A DNA stretch of 8,254 nucleotides from an uncultured Acidimicrobiales bacterium. Its GTDB lineage: Bacteria > Actinomycetota > Acidimicrobiia > Acidimicrobiales > SZUA-35. The position numbers and the translations under genes are program-made. The notes beneath the pieces are model-generated. The model saw only the letters and a program-made list of their open reading frames with translations. It was not told where the DNA came from and ran no database searches. Of the stretch, positions 1 through 7,500 are shown piece by piece. The stretch spans positions 1 to 8,254 of the forward strand of contig CALLIQ010000390.1 of the NCBI GenBank assembly GCA_938008925.1. The letters run 5' to 3'. Position 1 is the stretch's first letter; every line of letters begins with the position of its first letter.

Positions 1-124
1 GGTCACCCACGACCGGGCGCTGGCCGGGCTGGCCGACCGAGTGGTCGATCTGCGTGACGGTGTCGTGAGCTCCGTCGTTGAGCGACCGAGTGTCGATCTC
101 GAGCTGTCGGAGTTGTGGACGTGA
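1..124 (+). CDS. ABC transporter ATP-binding protein, C-terminal fragment
   Basis: Only the last 40 codons are present; the reading frame begins at base 2 and ends at TGA 122-124. The fragment opens with V-T-H-D, which fits the H-loop (switch histidine) of ABC ATPases. It continues with ALAGLADRVVDLRDGVV, the usual pattern after the H-loop in LolD/MacB-type ATPases (…A.RVI.L.DG.I). The protein would be cytoplasmic and would hydrolyse ATP to drive the permease encoded next. Its stop overlaps the GTG start of that permease (GTGA, 121-124), so the two are probably translationally coupled and form one exporter. Walker A, Walker B and the signature motif lie outside the window, so the subfamily is inferred from the tail and from the partner gene. 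Confidence 0.85.
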   Translation, partial: VTHDRALAGLADRVVDLRDGVVSSVVERPSVDLELSELWT

Positions 125-2430
125 GGAGCGCGCTCAACCCGGCCGTCCGTCGCCTGATCCGGCGCGAGCTCGCTCAGAACAAGGGCCGCACCGCGATCCT
201 GTTTCTCCTCACCTTCCTGCCGTTGACGTTCGTGCTCACGATCGCCATCGTCACATCGGCTCGGCCGATCGACACGAGTGATCAGCAGTTCGGCCAGGCG
301 GATGCGTTCTTCATGAGCTCGAGCGGACCGCCGATGTCGTTCGCCGGCAATCCGCGCATCGTGTCGTGGAGCGAACGAGGGCTGTGGTTCGCCAGCACGT
401 TGCTCACCGTCACCGACGCGCCGATCGGCGACCCGCTCCTCGACGGGCTCGGTAGCGGTGGTACTCCGTGGAACGACCTGGCCGTCGATGGTCGGTTGCC
501 ATCGGCCCCGGGTGAGGTGGCGGTCTCCGCCAATGCACTCGGCGATCTGGCTCCGTTGATGATCGACGACGACACGCTGTCGTGGGCGCCGGGTGAACTG
601 ACGATCGTCGGAACGCTCGAAGGGGATTCCTTCGACAGTCTGCTCGTCTTTGCCCCTGGATCGATCGACGCGAGCACGATCACCTCATTCGAACGAGACC
701 AACCGCCGTTGCGGGGGTTGATCGACTGGGATGGGCCGGTTCCGGCCGATCCGGCACCGTTCGGCTTCGATCAACCGGAGATCGGAGGGGCGTTCGTTCA
801 GTGGGTCGGCCCTGGCGGCTTCGTGCAGACCCGGGACGGCTTTCATCTGGCGAGCGATCCCGAACCGGTCGTGGTCTCTGCCTTGTTCTCCCTCGGTCTC
901 GCGATCGCCACGGGTGCGATCGCATTCGCAGCGTGGGGGTCTTCGCTCCGGCGTCGACTGCGCGTCGTCGGGGTCATGGCCTCCAGCGGCGCGAATCGTT
1001 CGCATCTGACGGCGATTCAGGCCGGACAGGCTCTGCTCGTGGCCATCGCCGGCGCAGTCGTCGCCTTGGTGGCTGCGGTCGCCGTCGTGTCTTTGCTTCC
1101 CGTCTCGGAGATGTGGCTCGGAGAGCACGAGGATTCGGTGCTGCCGATCTGGTCGACGGTCGTCGCGGTCCTCGTGCCCGTGGTCATCGCCGTCACCGTC
1201 GCCACCCTGGCCGGCTGGTGGCCTGCGAGGCAGGCCGGGCGCATCCCCCTCTCAGCGTTGCTCGCCGGTCGCACGCCCCAGACGACGCGTGTGCCGGGCG
1301 GGTGGATCGCGGGTGCCGGCGCTGTGGTGTTCGGCCTCGGACTGCTCGCTGCGTCGGTGAACGTGGGCCCTGACGGTGACTCGGCAGTCCGCACGCTTCT
1401 TCTCGGTGGCGTCGGACTGATCGCCATCGCCCTCGGTTCTCTTCCGATGCTCTCGACCGTGTTCCGAAGAATCGGTGCACCACGCATCGGGGCGGCGCTG
1501 CCGCCAGTGCCTCGCTTGGTGGCTCGAAACGCATCGCGTCACACCGGGCGGTCGGCCGCCGCCGTGCTCGGTATCGGCGCCATCGTCGCCGCGGTCTGGG
1601 CCGGCGCGGTCGATGCGCAGGAGTATCGATCGTCCGAGACGACGTATCAGCAGGACGACCACAACACCGTCCTCGGTCCAGGCAGCGCAGCGGTGATCAT
1701 CGGGGGCGGGACGCCCGCCGAGCGTATGGAGCGGGTCGAGCGGGTGATGGCGCTGATCGGTGGGCCGATTGTCGGTCCGCACGAGGCGCTGGCGCTCGAG
1801 GGGCCGTTCGGCCCGACGTATCGGCCCGATGCCCAGCTGGCGTCGGTCGTCGCAGGCTCGATCGATCAACTCTTCTTCGTCTCGGCGTTCCGGGGGGCCG
1901 GCGACGTTCGTCGGCCCGACCTCGATCTGACCGTCATCGGCGTACCGAACGGTCTCACCTCGACCGAGGCCGACGAACTAGACGCGCTCGCTGGCGTGAC
2001 GACGTCGGCGCACCGGTCGGTCTCGATCGCGCCGCCGACGTCCGACCCCGAACTGATCAGCCAGATCGTTCTGCTGGCCATCGGGTTCGTGGTCGCCGCG
2101 ATCGTCATCGCCATGGTCGCGAGCGTGGTGGCGTCCGAAGTGGCAGACGACTTGCGCGTCGTCGGTCTGGTCGGCACGACCGCTGGCTTTCGGCGGCGAT
2201 TCCTGACGACACAAACGTTTCTCTTCTCGGCTGCTGGCGTCGTCGGCGGGCTGGTGATGGGGACATTGATTCGCCTCGCCGTCGACGATGGCGTGCCGAT
2301 TCCATGGCATGTGGTGGTCGCGCTCGCCGCCCTGCCGTTTGTGCTCGCGGCGGGCACTGCGTTGTTCACGTGGCGGCCGAGTCGGGCGAACCGCCGGCCG
2401 GACTTCGGTATGGCGTCGGTCGCGCCGTAG
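121..2430 (+). CDS. FtsX/MacB-type ABC transporter permease, two FtsX modules
   Basis: A 769-residue integral membrane protein, the likely permease partner of the ATPase just upstream. I see about ten hydrophobic segments: one near residue 25-47, three at about 250-273, 301-325 and 344-366, then about 394-415, 425-446 and 479-497, and three more at about 646-670, 700-720 and 729-748. Each group of three has the FtsX layout; the cytoplasmic stretch after the first helix reads LRVVGVMASSGANR in module 1 and LRVVGLVGTTAGFRR in module 2. A large extracytoplasmic domain (about 50-250) contains GRLPSAPGEVAVS, typical of MacB-like periplasmic core domains, and a second one spans about 500-645. An in-frame GTG also exists at 115. 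I prefer GTG 121 because GGAG (109-112) lies 8 nt upstream of it and only 2 nt from 115, and because 121 gives the GTGA overlap. Substrate is unknown; lipoprotein, lipid or peptide export are the family options. Confidence 0.9.
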   Translation: MRSALNPAVRRLIRRELAQNKGRTAILFLLTFLPLTFVLTIAIVTSARPIDTSDQQFGQADAFFMSSSGPPMSFAGNPRIVSWSERGLWFASTLLTVTDAPIGDPLLDGLGSGGTPWNDLAVDGRLPSAPGEVAVSANALGDLAPLMIDDDTLSWAPGELTIVGTLEGDSFDSLLVFAPGSIDASTITSFERDQPPLRGLIDWDGPVPADPAPFGFDQPEIGGAFVQWVGPGGFVQTRDGFHLASDPEPVVVSALFSLGLAIATGAIAFAAWGSSLRRRLRVVGVMASSGANRSHLTAIQAGQALLVAIAGAVVALVAAVAVVSLLPVSEMWLGEHEDSVLPIWSTVVAVLVPVVIAVTVATLAGWWPARQAGRIPLSALLAGRTPQTTRVPGGWIAGAGAVVFGLGLLAASVNVGPDGDSAVRTLLLGGVGLIAIALGSLPMLSTVFRRIGAPRIGAALPPVPRLVARNASRHTGRSAAAVLGIGAIVAAVWAGAVDAQEYRSSETTYQQDDHNTVLGPGSAAVIIGGGTPAERMERVERVMALIGGPIVGPHEALALEGPFGPTYRPDAQLASVVAGSIDQLFFVSAFRGAGDVRRPDLDLTVIGVPNGLTSTEADELDALAGVTTSAHRSVSIAPPTSDPELISQIVLLAIGFVVAAIVIAMVASVVASEVADDLRVVGLVGTTAGFRRRFLTTQTFLFSAAGVVGGLVMGTLIRLAVDDGVPIPWHVVVALAALPFVLAAGTALFTWRPSRANRRPDFGMASVAP

Positions 2431-2467
2431 CATTCTGGGCGCCGCCCGGTGAAGGACGCCGAACGGC

Positions 2468-2474
2468 AGGGGAG
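2468..2474 (+). promoter_or_regulatory. Ribosome binding site that fixes the mftD start
   Basis: AGGGGAG lies 7 nt upstream of GTG 2482. An in-frame GTG at 2449 would add 11 residues, but it has no comparable site and the added residues do not belong to the family. Confidence 0.75.
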
Positions 2475-2481
2475 TGCTGCC

Positions 2482-3657
2482 GTGGCCAACGACTGGTTCG
2501 AGACCGTCGCAATCGCACAGAAGCGGGCGAAGCGTCGTCTGCCTCGCTCGGTGTACGGAGCGTTGATCGCCGGCGCCGAGGCGGGCGTGTCGATGAACGA
2601 CAATCTGACCGCGTTCGACCAGATCGGAATCCGTCCCGTCACGGCGGGGCAATCCGCCAAGCGGGAAATGGCAACGTCGGTCATGGACCAGCCGATGTCG
2701 ATGCCGGTGATGATCTCGCCAACTGGCGTGCAGGCCGTCCACCCCGACGGCGAGGTCGCCGTCGCTCGTGCATCGGCTGCCCGAGGCATCCCGATGGGTC
2801 TGAGCTCGTTCGCCTCGAAACCCATGGACCAGGTGATCGAAGGCAACCCGCAGACTTTCTTTCAGATCTACTGGGCCGGCGACAAGGACTCCATGCTCGG
2901 CCGGATCGAACGAGCTCGCGCCGCCGGCGCGGTCGGCCTCATCCTCACCCTCGACTGGTCGTTCTCCCATGGGCGCGATTGGGGAAGCCCGGCGATTCCG
3001 GAGTCGATCGACTTCAAGACGGCGCTGCAGCACGCTCCCGACGTCGCAACTCGGCCTCTCTGGCTCCGTGACTGGCTCAAGTCCGGTGCGATCCCGCAGC
3101 TCGGCGTCCCCAACTTCTCGCCAGACGGCAGTTCCGTCCCCGGCTTCTTCGAGGCCTACGGCACCTGGATGGGCACCCCGCCGCCAACCTGGGACGACGT
3201 GGCCTGGTTGCGCGAGGCGTGGGGTGGCCCGTTCATGGTCAAGGGCATCGGGCGCGCTGATGAAGCTCGCCGCGCCGTCGAGGCCGGTGCGACCGCCATC
3301 TCGGTCTCGAACCACGGCGGCAACAATCTCGATTCCACTCCCGCCCCGATCCGAGTGCTCCCGGAGATCGTCGCCGAGGTCGGTGACGAGATCGAGGTGC
3401 TCCTCGACGGTGGCATCCGCCGCGGCAGCGACGTCGTGAAGGCCCTCGCCCTCGGCGCCCGTGCGGTGATGATTGGTCGGGCCTACCTGTGGGGCCTCGC
3501 CGCCAACGGACAAGCCGGCGTCGAGAACGTCCTCGACATCCTCCGAGGCGGCATCGACTCAACGATGCTCGGCCTCGGCAAGGCGGGCATCGACGAGCTC
3601 ACCCCCGACGACGTCGTCCTCCCCGCCGGCTTCTCGCCCAAGCCCAAGAACCCCTAG
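2482..3657 (+). CDS. mftD: Pre-mycofactocin synthase MftD (FMN-dependent, LldD/glycolate oxidase superfamily)
   Basis: A 391-residue cytoplasmic flavoenzyme with a TIM-barrel fold. In the characterised mycobacterial pathway MftD oxidatively deaminates the peptide-derived intermediate AHDP to pre-mycofactocin, a redox cofactor precursor. The N-terminus (NDWFETVAIAQKRAKRRLP) matches MftD as I recall it from Mycobacterium, as do SPTGVQAV (79-86), FFQIYW (126-131), DWSFSHGRDWGSP (from 158), AYGTWMGTPPPTW and the run GRAYLWGLAANGQAGVENVL. Flavin-enzyme signatures are Lys254 in FMVKG, the catalytic-type His278 in SNHGGNNLD, DGGIRRGSD (309-317) and GR (332-333) for the FMN phosphate. The Arg that follows this His in lactate and glycolate oxidases (HGxRQLD) is Asn281 here, as in other MftD proteins, so a simple 2-hydroxyacid oxidase is less likely. 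It may share a transcript with the permease 51 bp upstream. No mftA, B, C, E or F is visible. Confidence 0.9.
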   Translation: MANDWFETVAIAQKRAKRRLPRSVYGALIAGAEAGVSMNDNLTAFDQIGIRPVTAGQSAKREMATSVMDQPMSMPVMISPTGVQAVHPDGEVAVARASAARGIPMGLSSFASKPMDQVIEGNPQTFFQIYWAGDKDSMLGRIERARAAGAVGLILTLDWSFSHGRDWGSPAIPESIDFKTALQHAPDVATRPLWLRDWLKSGAIPQLGVPNFSPDGSSVPGFFEAYGTWMGTPPPTWDDVAWLREAWGGPFMVKGIGRADEARRAVEAGATAISVSNHGGNNLDSTPAPIRVLPEIVAEVGDEIEVLLDGGIRRGSDVVKALALGARAVMIGRAYLWGLAANGQAGVENVLDILRGGIDSTMLGLGKAGIDELTPDDVVLPAGFSPKPKNP

Positions 3658-3817
3658 AAACCGTCGCGGAGCGATCCACCGCCACATCCGGCGGGAAACC
3701 GCTCCACCAAGAGGATTTGGCGGCCAACCGCTCCGCGAAGCGTTCAGGACGCGCCATAGAGACTCCGCGGCCGAGTTGTGGCGCGAAGCGCCAGAACTTG
3801 CGAAGCGATGAGGCCCG
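3658..3817. other. Convergent intergenic region with direct and inverted repeats
   Basis: This gap separates the converging mftD and crotonase genes. It holds two 16-bp direct repeats, GGCGGGAAACCGCTCC (3690-3705) and GGCGGCCAACCGCTCC (3719-3734), which differ at two positions and start 29 bp apart. A perfect 9-bp inverted repeat, CGCGGAGCG (3665-3673) and CGCTCCGCG (3729-3737), encloses them. A CCGCC/GGCGG hairpin (3679-3694) lies inside. The octamer GCGAAGCG occurs three times (3735, 3783, 3800). Short open frames cross the region, but none has a convincing start, ribosome site or recognisable product. It may be a dispersed intergenic repeat or a bidirectional termination zone. Confidence 0.55.
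3779..3793. terminator. Possible hairpin terminator between convergent genes
   Basis: TGGCGC, GAA, GCGCCA form a perfect 6-bp stem with a three-base loop, lying between two converging genes. No T-run follows on either strand, so this would have to be a T-less GC-rich terminator; the call rests on position and symmetry only. Confidence 0.3.
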
Positions 3818-3825
3818 CTAGGGCC
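3812..3825 (-). terminator. Small hairpin over the crotonase stop codon
   Basis: GGCCC (3812-3816) and GGGCC (3821-3825) pair around a four-base loop that contains the stop codon of the - strand crotonase gene. With the hairpin at 3779-3793 it could help end transcription. No T-tract is present, so support is weak. Confidence 0.25.
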
Positions 3826-4516
3826 GAAGAGCGTCTCGGTCAGCAGCGATGTCGGCGGCCATTTGGTCGAGGGTGGCTTTGCGGAAGCCGTTCATCGTCC
3901 GTGCGTACGCGCCAGGGTCGAGTGAGGTGGCGAGGATCTCTGCCTCCTCCATCGCAGCCTCCATCAACTGATCCTCGGGCACGACGCGGTCGATGAAGCC
4001 GACGTTGACGGCCTCCGCAGGATCGGTGAGGCGCGCGTTGGCGATCGCTCGCTGGATGCCACGCTTGCTGAGTCGCTCGACGGCGAGCGTGTGCGCCCAC
4101 TCGGGAAGCGTCATGCCGATGGCGACCTCGTTGAGACCGACTTTGAAGGGCCCATCGACGGACACGCGCACGTCGCAGCCGATCAACATGAGCGCACCTG
4201 CGGCAACCGCATGGCCGGTGGAAGCGGCGACGACGGGAACGGTTGCGCCGTAGAGCTTGCGGACGAGGTCGCCGCCTTCGGCGACCAGGCCGACGATGGC
4301 ATTCATGTCGCCGGCGTTCATCACCGACAGGTCGAATCCGCCCGAGAACCGGCCAGGACGACCGGTGAGCACGACGGCGCGAGTCGCATCGTCGGCCTCG
4401 GCGGCCTCGATGGCTTCCATCAGCGACGCGATCATGGATGACGACAAGGCGTTGGCCTTGCCGTCATCCATCGAGACGATCGAGATGGCTCCGGACTGTT
4501 CGACGGTGACGCTCAT
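3818..4516 (-). CDS. Enoyl-CoA hydratase/isomerase family protein, delta3,delta2-enoyl-CoA isomerase-like
   Basis: A 232-residue soluble crotonase-fold protein, short next to the roughly 260 residues usual for enoyl-CoA hydratases. The oxyanion-hole segments are FSGGFDL (57-63) and GHAVAAG (101-107). The position of the first catalytic Glu of true hydratases (GGGCE) is hydrophobic here (AAGAL), while the second Glu is kept as Glu130 in GLNE. The stretch from GLNEVAIGM to VGFIDRVVPEDQ resembles mitochondrial delta3,delta2-enoyl-CoA isomerase (GLNE…G…P.W….VGIVDQVVPEEQ). I therefore infer shifting of a double bond in acyl-CoA breakdown, though other crotonase reactions remain possible. The ATG start has AGGGTGG (4521-4527 on this strand) just upstream. 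The gene follows the surface-protein gene by 22 bp and may be read from its transcript, although the functions look unrelated. Confidence 0.88.
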   Translation of the reverse strand: MSVTVEQSGAISIVSMDDGKANALSSSMIASLMEAIEAAEADDATRAVVLTGRPGRFSGGFDLSVMNAGDMNAIVGLVAEGGDLVRKLYGATVPVVAASTGHAVAAGALMLIGCDVRVSVDGPFKVGLNEVAIGMTLPEWAHTLAVERLSKRGIQRAIANARLTDPAEAVNVGFIDRVVPEDQLMEAAMEEAEILATSLDPGAYARTMNGFRKATLDQMAADIAADRDALRP

Positions 4517-4538
4517 CGCGCCACCCTACAAACGCTCG

Positions 4539-7500
4539 TCAGCTGGTACGAATGCGCACCGTGCGGAGCCGAACCAACGCCAGCAAACCAACGCCGAGGC
4601 CGAGGAGCGCGAGCGCAGCGGAGACTAGCACCATCGTGCCGTCGGTACCCGTTCGGGCGATGGTGGTCGGCGTGTCTTGCCCTGGCGTTTGGCCGTTGTC
4701 GTCGACCGTGGGGGTCTCCGTGTCGGGGTCAGCATCGGGCGACGGTGAGACGTCCGGGGTGACGATGCCGAGGTCCCAGGTGAGGTCCTCATCACCGGCG
4801 TCGAGGACGATCAGGGGCGTCTTGCCCGTGACCGGGTTCGGATCGGAGTCCGCAGCGTCATCGCTGCCCGAGTCGTTGATCGTCGGTGAGTAGCCGTCGG
4901 GCAACGTCTCGAGATCGAAGCAGATCATGTAGTCACCCGGACGGAGGTCGCCGAACATGTACATGCCGTTCTCGTCGGTTTGTGTCGTGAGAATGGGGTT
5001 CATCTCGGCGTCGCACAGGTGCACGGTGACGTTCGGAACGCCGGCCTCGTCGGGATCCTGCTCTCCGTCGTTGTCGGTGTCGTACCAAACGGTGTCGCCG
5101 ACCTTTGCGGTCGGGTAGAAGCCGAAGTCGACGGACAGGTTCGAGTTGGTGTCCGCTGTCCCGCTCGGGGACACGTCTCGCTCGGTCTTGCCGTCGCGGT
5201 CGACCTCGTCGTCCGGTTCGGTGTCAGCCATCAGGGCCACCGGGCCGGACATCACGGCGCCGTCGGCCGAGAACGGCCCCATGCCATTGTCGTCGTTGTC
5301 GTCGTCGTTGTTGGCGTCGTTGAACGGCGGAACGGACGAGGCGAGACCGTCGAGCGGTTCGCCGTCACCCCACTGGGCGGGGATCGCCAGGTAATAGGTG
5401 TCTTTCTCGAGGTCGCTGAACACGTAGTGGCCGTCGGCGTCGGTGACCGTGTCGTCGACCAGCGTGTCCTTGACGCCGTCGTCGGTGCTGTCGATCCACA
5501 ACTCGACGGTGACGCCCTCGATACCCGGTTCGCCCATTTCGGCGATGCCGTCGTTGTCGTTGTCGAGCCAGACGAGGTTGCCGATCTCGAGCGTCACGGG
5601 CTCGACGACGAAGCCGGCGTCGAAGGAGTGGTCATTGGCCGATGGACCCGCGGTCACCGCCGTCATCTTCAGCGTGTCGACGTCCATGTCGGAGTCGACC
5701 TCGTCGGCGTCGCCTGAATCGGCGGTCGTCGGCATCAGATCGGCGGCGTCGTCGACCTCGGCGATACCGCTGACGTCGGCCATCGAGGGATCGACCATGA
5801 TCGTGTAGGTGGTGAACGGTGCGGCGGTGAAGCTCCACTGTCCGTTCGCATCGGTCGTGACGGTGATCGGATCGGCATCGCCGATCGAGATCATGATCTT
5901 CACGCCGGGAATGCCGGGCTCGTCGCCGTCCTGCACGCCGTCGCCGTCACGGTCGAACCACACTCGATCGCCGATCTGGAGCGGTGCTGCCGGGCACAGT
6001 GACTCGAGGTCGCCGAGTCCGTTGGCCTTGCCGAGCGTGGTCGGCTGCGGGTCGCTGGCGTCGCGATAGAGCTCGTACTCGTTGACGGTGCGACCCGTGG
6101 TGTTGTCGAACCAGGAGATGCCGGCAGCATCGAGACGCTCGTTGAGCGGATCGAAGTTGGTGACCGCCACGCTCGAACGCCCAGCGGGAAGGGCGAGACC
6201 TCCGAGGATGGTCTCCGAGTGCCACGTGGTACCCGAGACCGTGACGAAGTCGTCGGCGTAGAACTCGCCTCCGCCGGGTCCCTGATTCGTGCCCGGTCCA
6301 CCGAGCCCGACCTGTCCGGTTCCGGTCGCGGTGGTGGTGATTCCGCCGACGGTGCCGTTCGATTCGAGGACCCACGTGCCAGCGTCGGTGCCCGGTGCCG
6401 CTCGCAACAGGTCGCCACCGGCGAGACCCGTCACGAGGTTGCCGTCGTCGGCGGGGGACAGGTTGCGGTGGCCGAACTGATCGCCTGTGCGGTCGCGAAT
6501 GCCGATGATCAGCGAGCCGTCGCCGTCGATCTCGAGGTCGGAGACGAGTGGCTGGATGAGGGTTGGGCCCTCATAGGGCGAGCCATTGGGGACGAGCCCG
6601 AAGGTCGCGTCGGTGTAGACGTCGAGCCAAGCACCGAACCCGCAACCTTCGGTGAAGGTCGAACAGCCCTTGGTGTAGTTGAGGGGGAAGTCGATGCCGG
6701 GCGTGGTCGCCCAGGATCCTTCCGACAGGTCGTAGGCGTACACGGCGGTGCTGAGATCGGCGGTCGAGCCGGAGACCTCGGCGGTGCAGGTGACCGCAGC
6801 CCAGAGCGTGCCTTCGTGGATCTCGATGCCGAACGGTCGCGGCGGCGATGCATCCGGGCACGTGTGGGGAGGGGTGCCGAGCGATGTGTGAGCGGTGGTC
6901 GAGCCGCCGTCGGCGGCGGCGACGTCGATCGAGTAGATCGCCCGATCGAACAGGTTCACGGCATAGAGCGTCGACTCGTCGGCCGACATGTCGACATCGC
7001 CGAACCCGACCTTGCCGACGAGCCCGAAGGCGGTCGGGTCGAGGCTCGTCGGTGTCGCCGCTTCGGTGGGGAGACCGCGATCGGTGTTCGATCCGACCGT
7101 GCCCGCGTCGATGGCGGTGTACCAAACGGAGGTGACGCCGTCGTCGATCTCGTAGATGGCATCGATGCCGCCGACGCCCAGGCCGATGTGCCGCTTGAGG
7201 AACGAAGCGGCGAACATGCGCTCAGCCGAAGGCTGCCAGGCCAGTCCGTAGGCCGAGCCGAGGACGGTGTTGGTGGCCACGAGCGTCGGGGCGGCCGGGT
7301 CGGCGCCCGTCTCGCCTTTCGCGCCGCTCGCCGTCTCGGGGATGTGGACGACGGCGGCCGCATCGGCGTAGACCGAGCCGTCGGCGAGCGGATCACCGTT
7401 GATGAAACACGTCGTCGCGAAGTCGACTGCGCCGCCTGGGCTGCAGAAGTCGTCGGAGTGAGCGACGGCGAAGTTCGCCGTGCCGCCGCCGGGAACGAAC

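Noticed and set aside
2404..2433. A promoter for mftD at TAGCAT (2428-2433)
   Set aside because: The -10 match is poor and no -35 element stands at the right distance; read-through from the ABC operon explains expression as well.
1978..3513. A 511-codon open frame on the - strand across the permease end and mftD
   Set aside because: It spans two well-supported genes in antisense, is rich in Arg, Asp and His as expected for a shadow frame, and has no recognisable motif. The 326-codon frame at 1866-2846 is rejected for the same reason.
3473..3821. Short + strand open frames over the end of mftD and the convergent gap, considered as a small gene or an mftA-like precursor
   Set aside because: The products are Arg/Pro/Ser-rich out-of-frame readings; there is no ribosome site and no C-terminal VY core peptide of the MftA type.
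3665..3825. A CRISPR array, suggested by the repeated short motifs
   Set aside because: The repeats are only 8-16 bp, diverged and unevenly spaced; there are no spacers of constant length and no cas genes.
4980..5717. A 245-codon Val-rich open frame on the + strand
   Set aside because: The Val runs are the antisense reading of the Asp/Asn-rich SdrD B-like segment; nothing else supports a gene.
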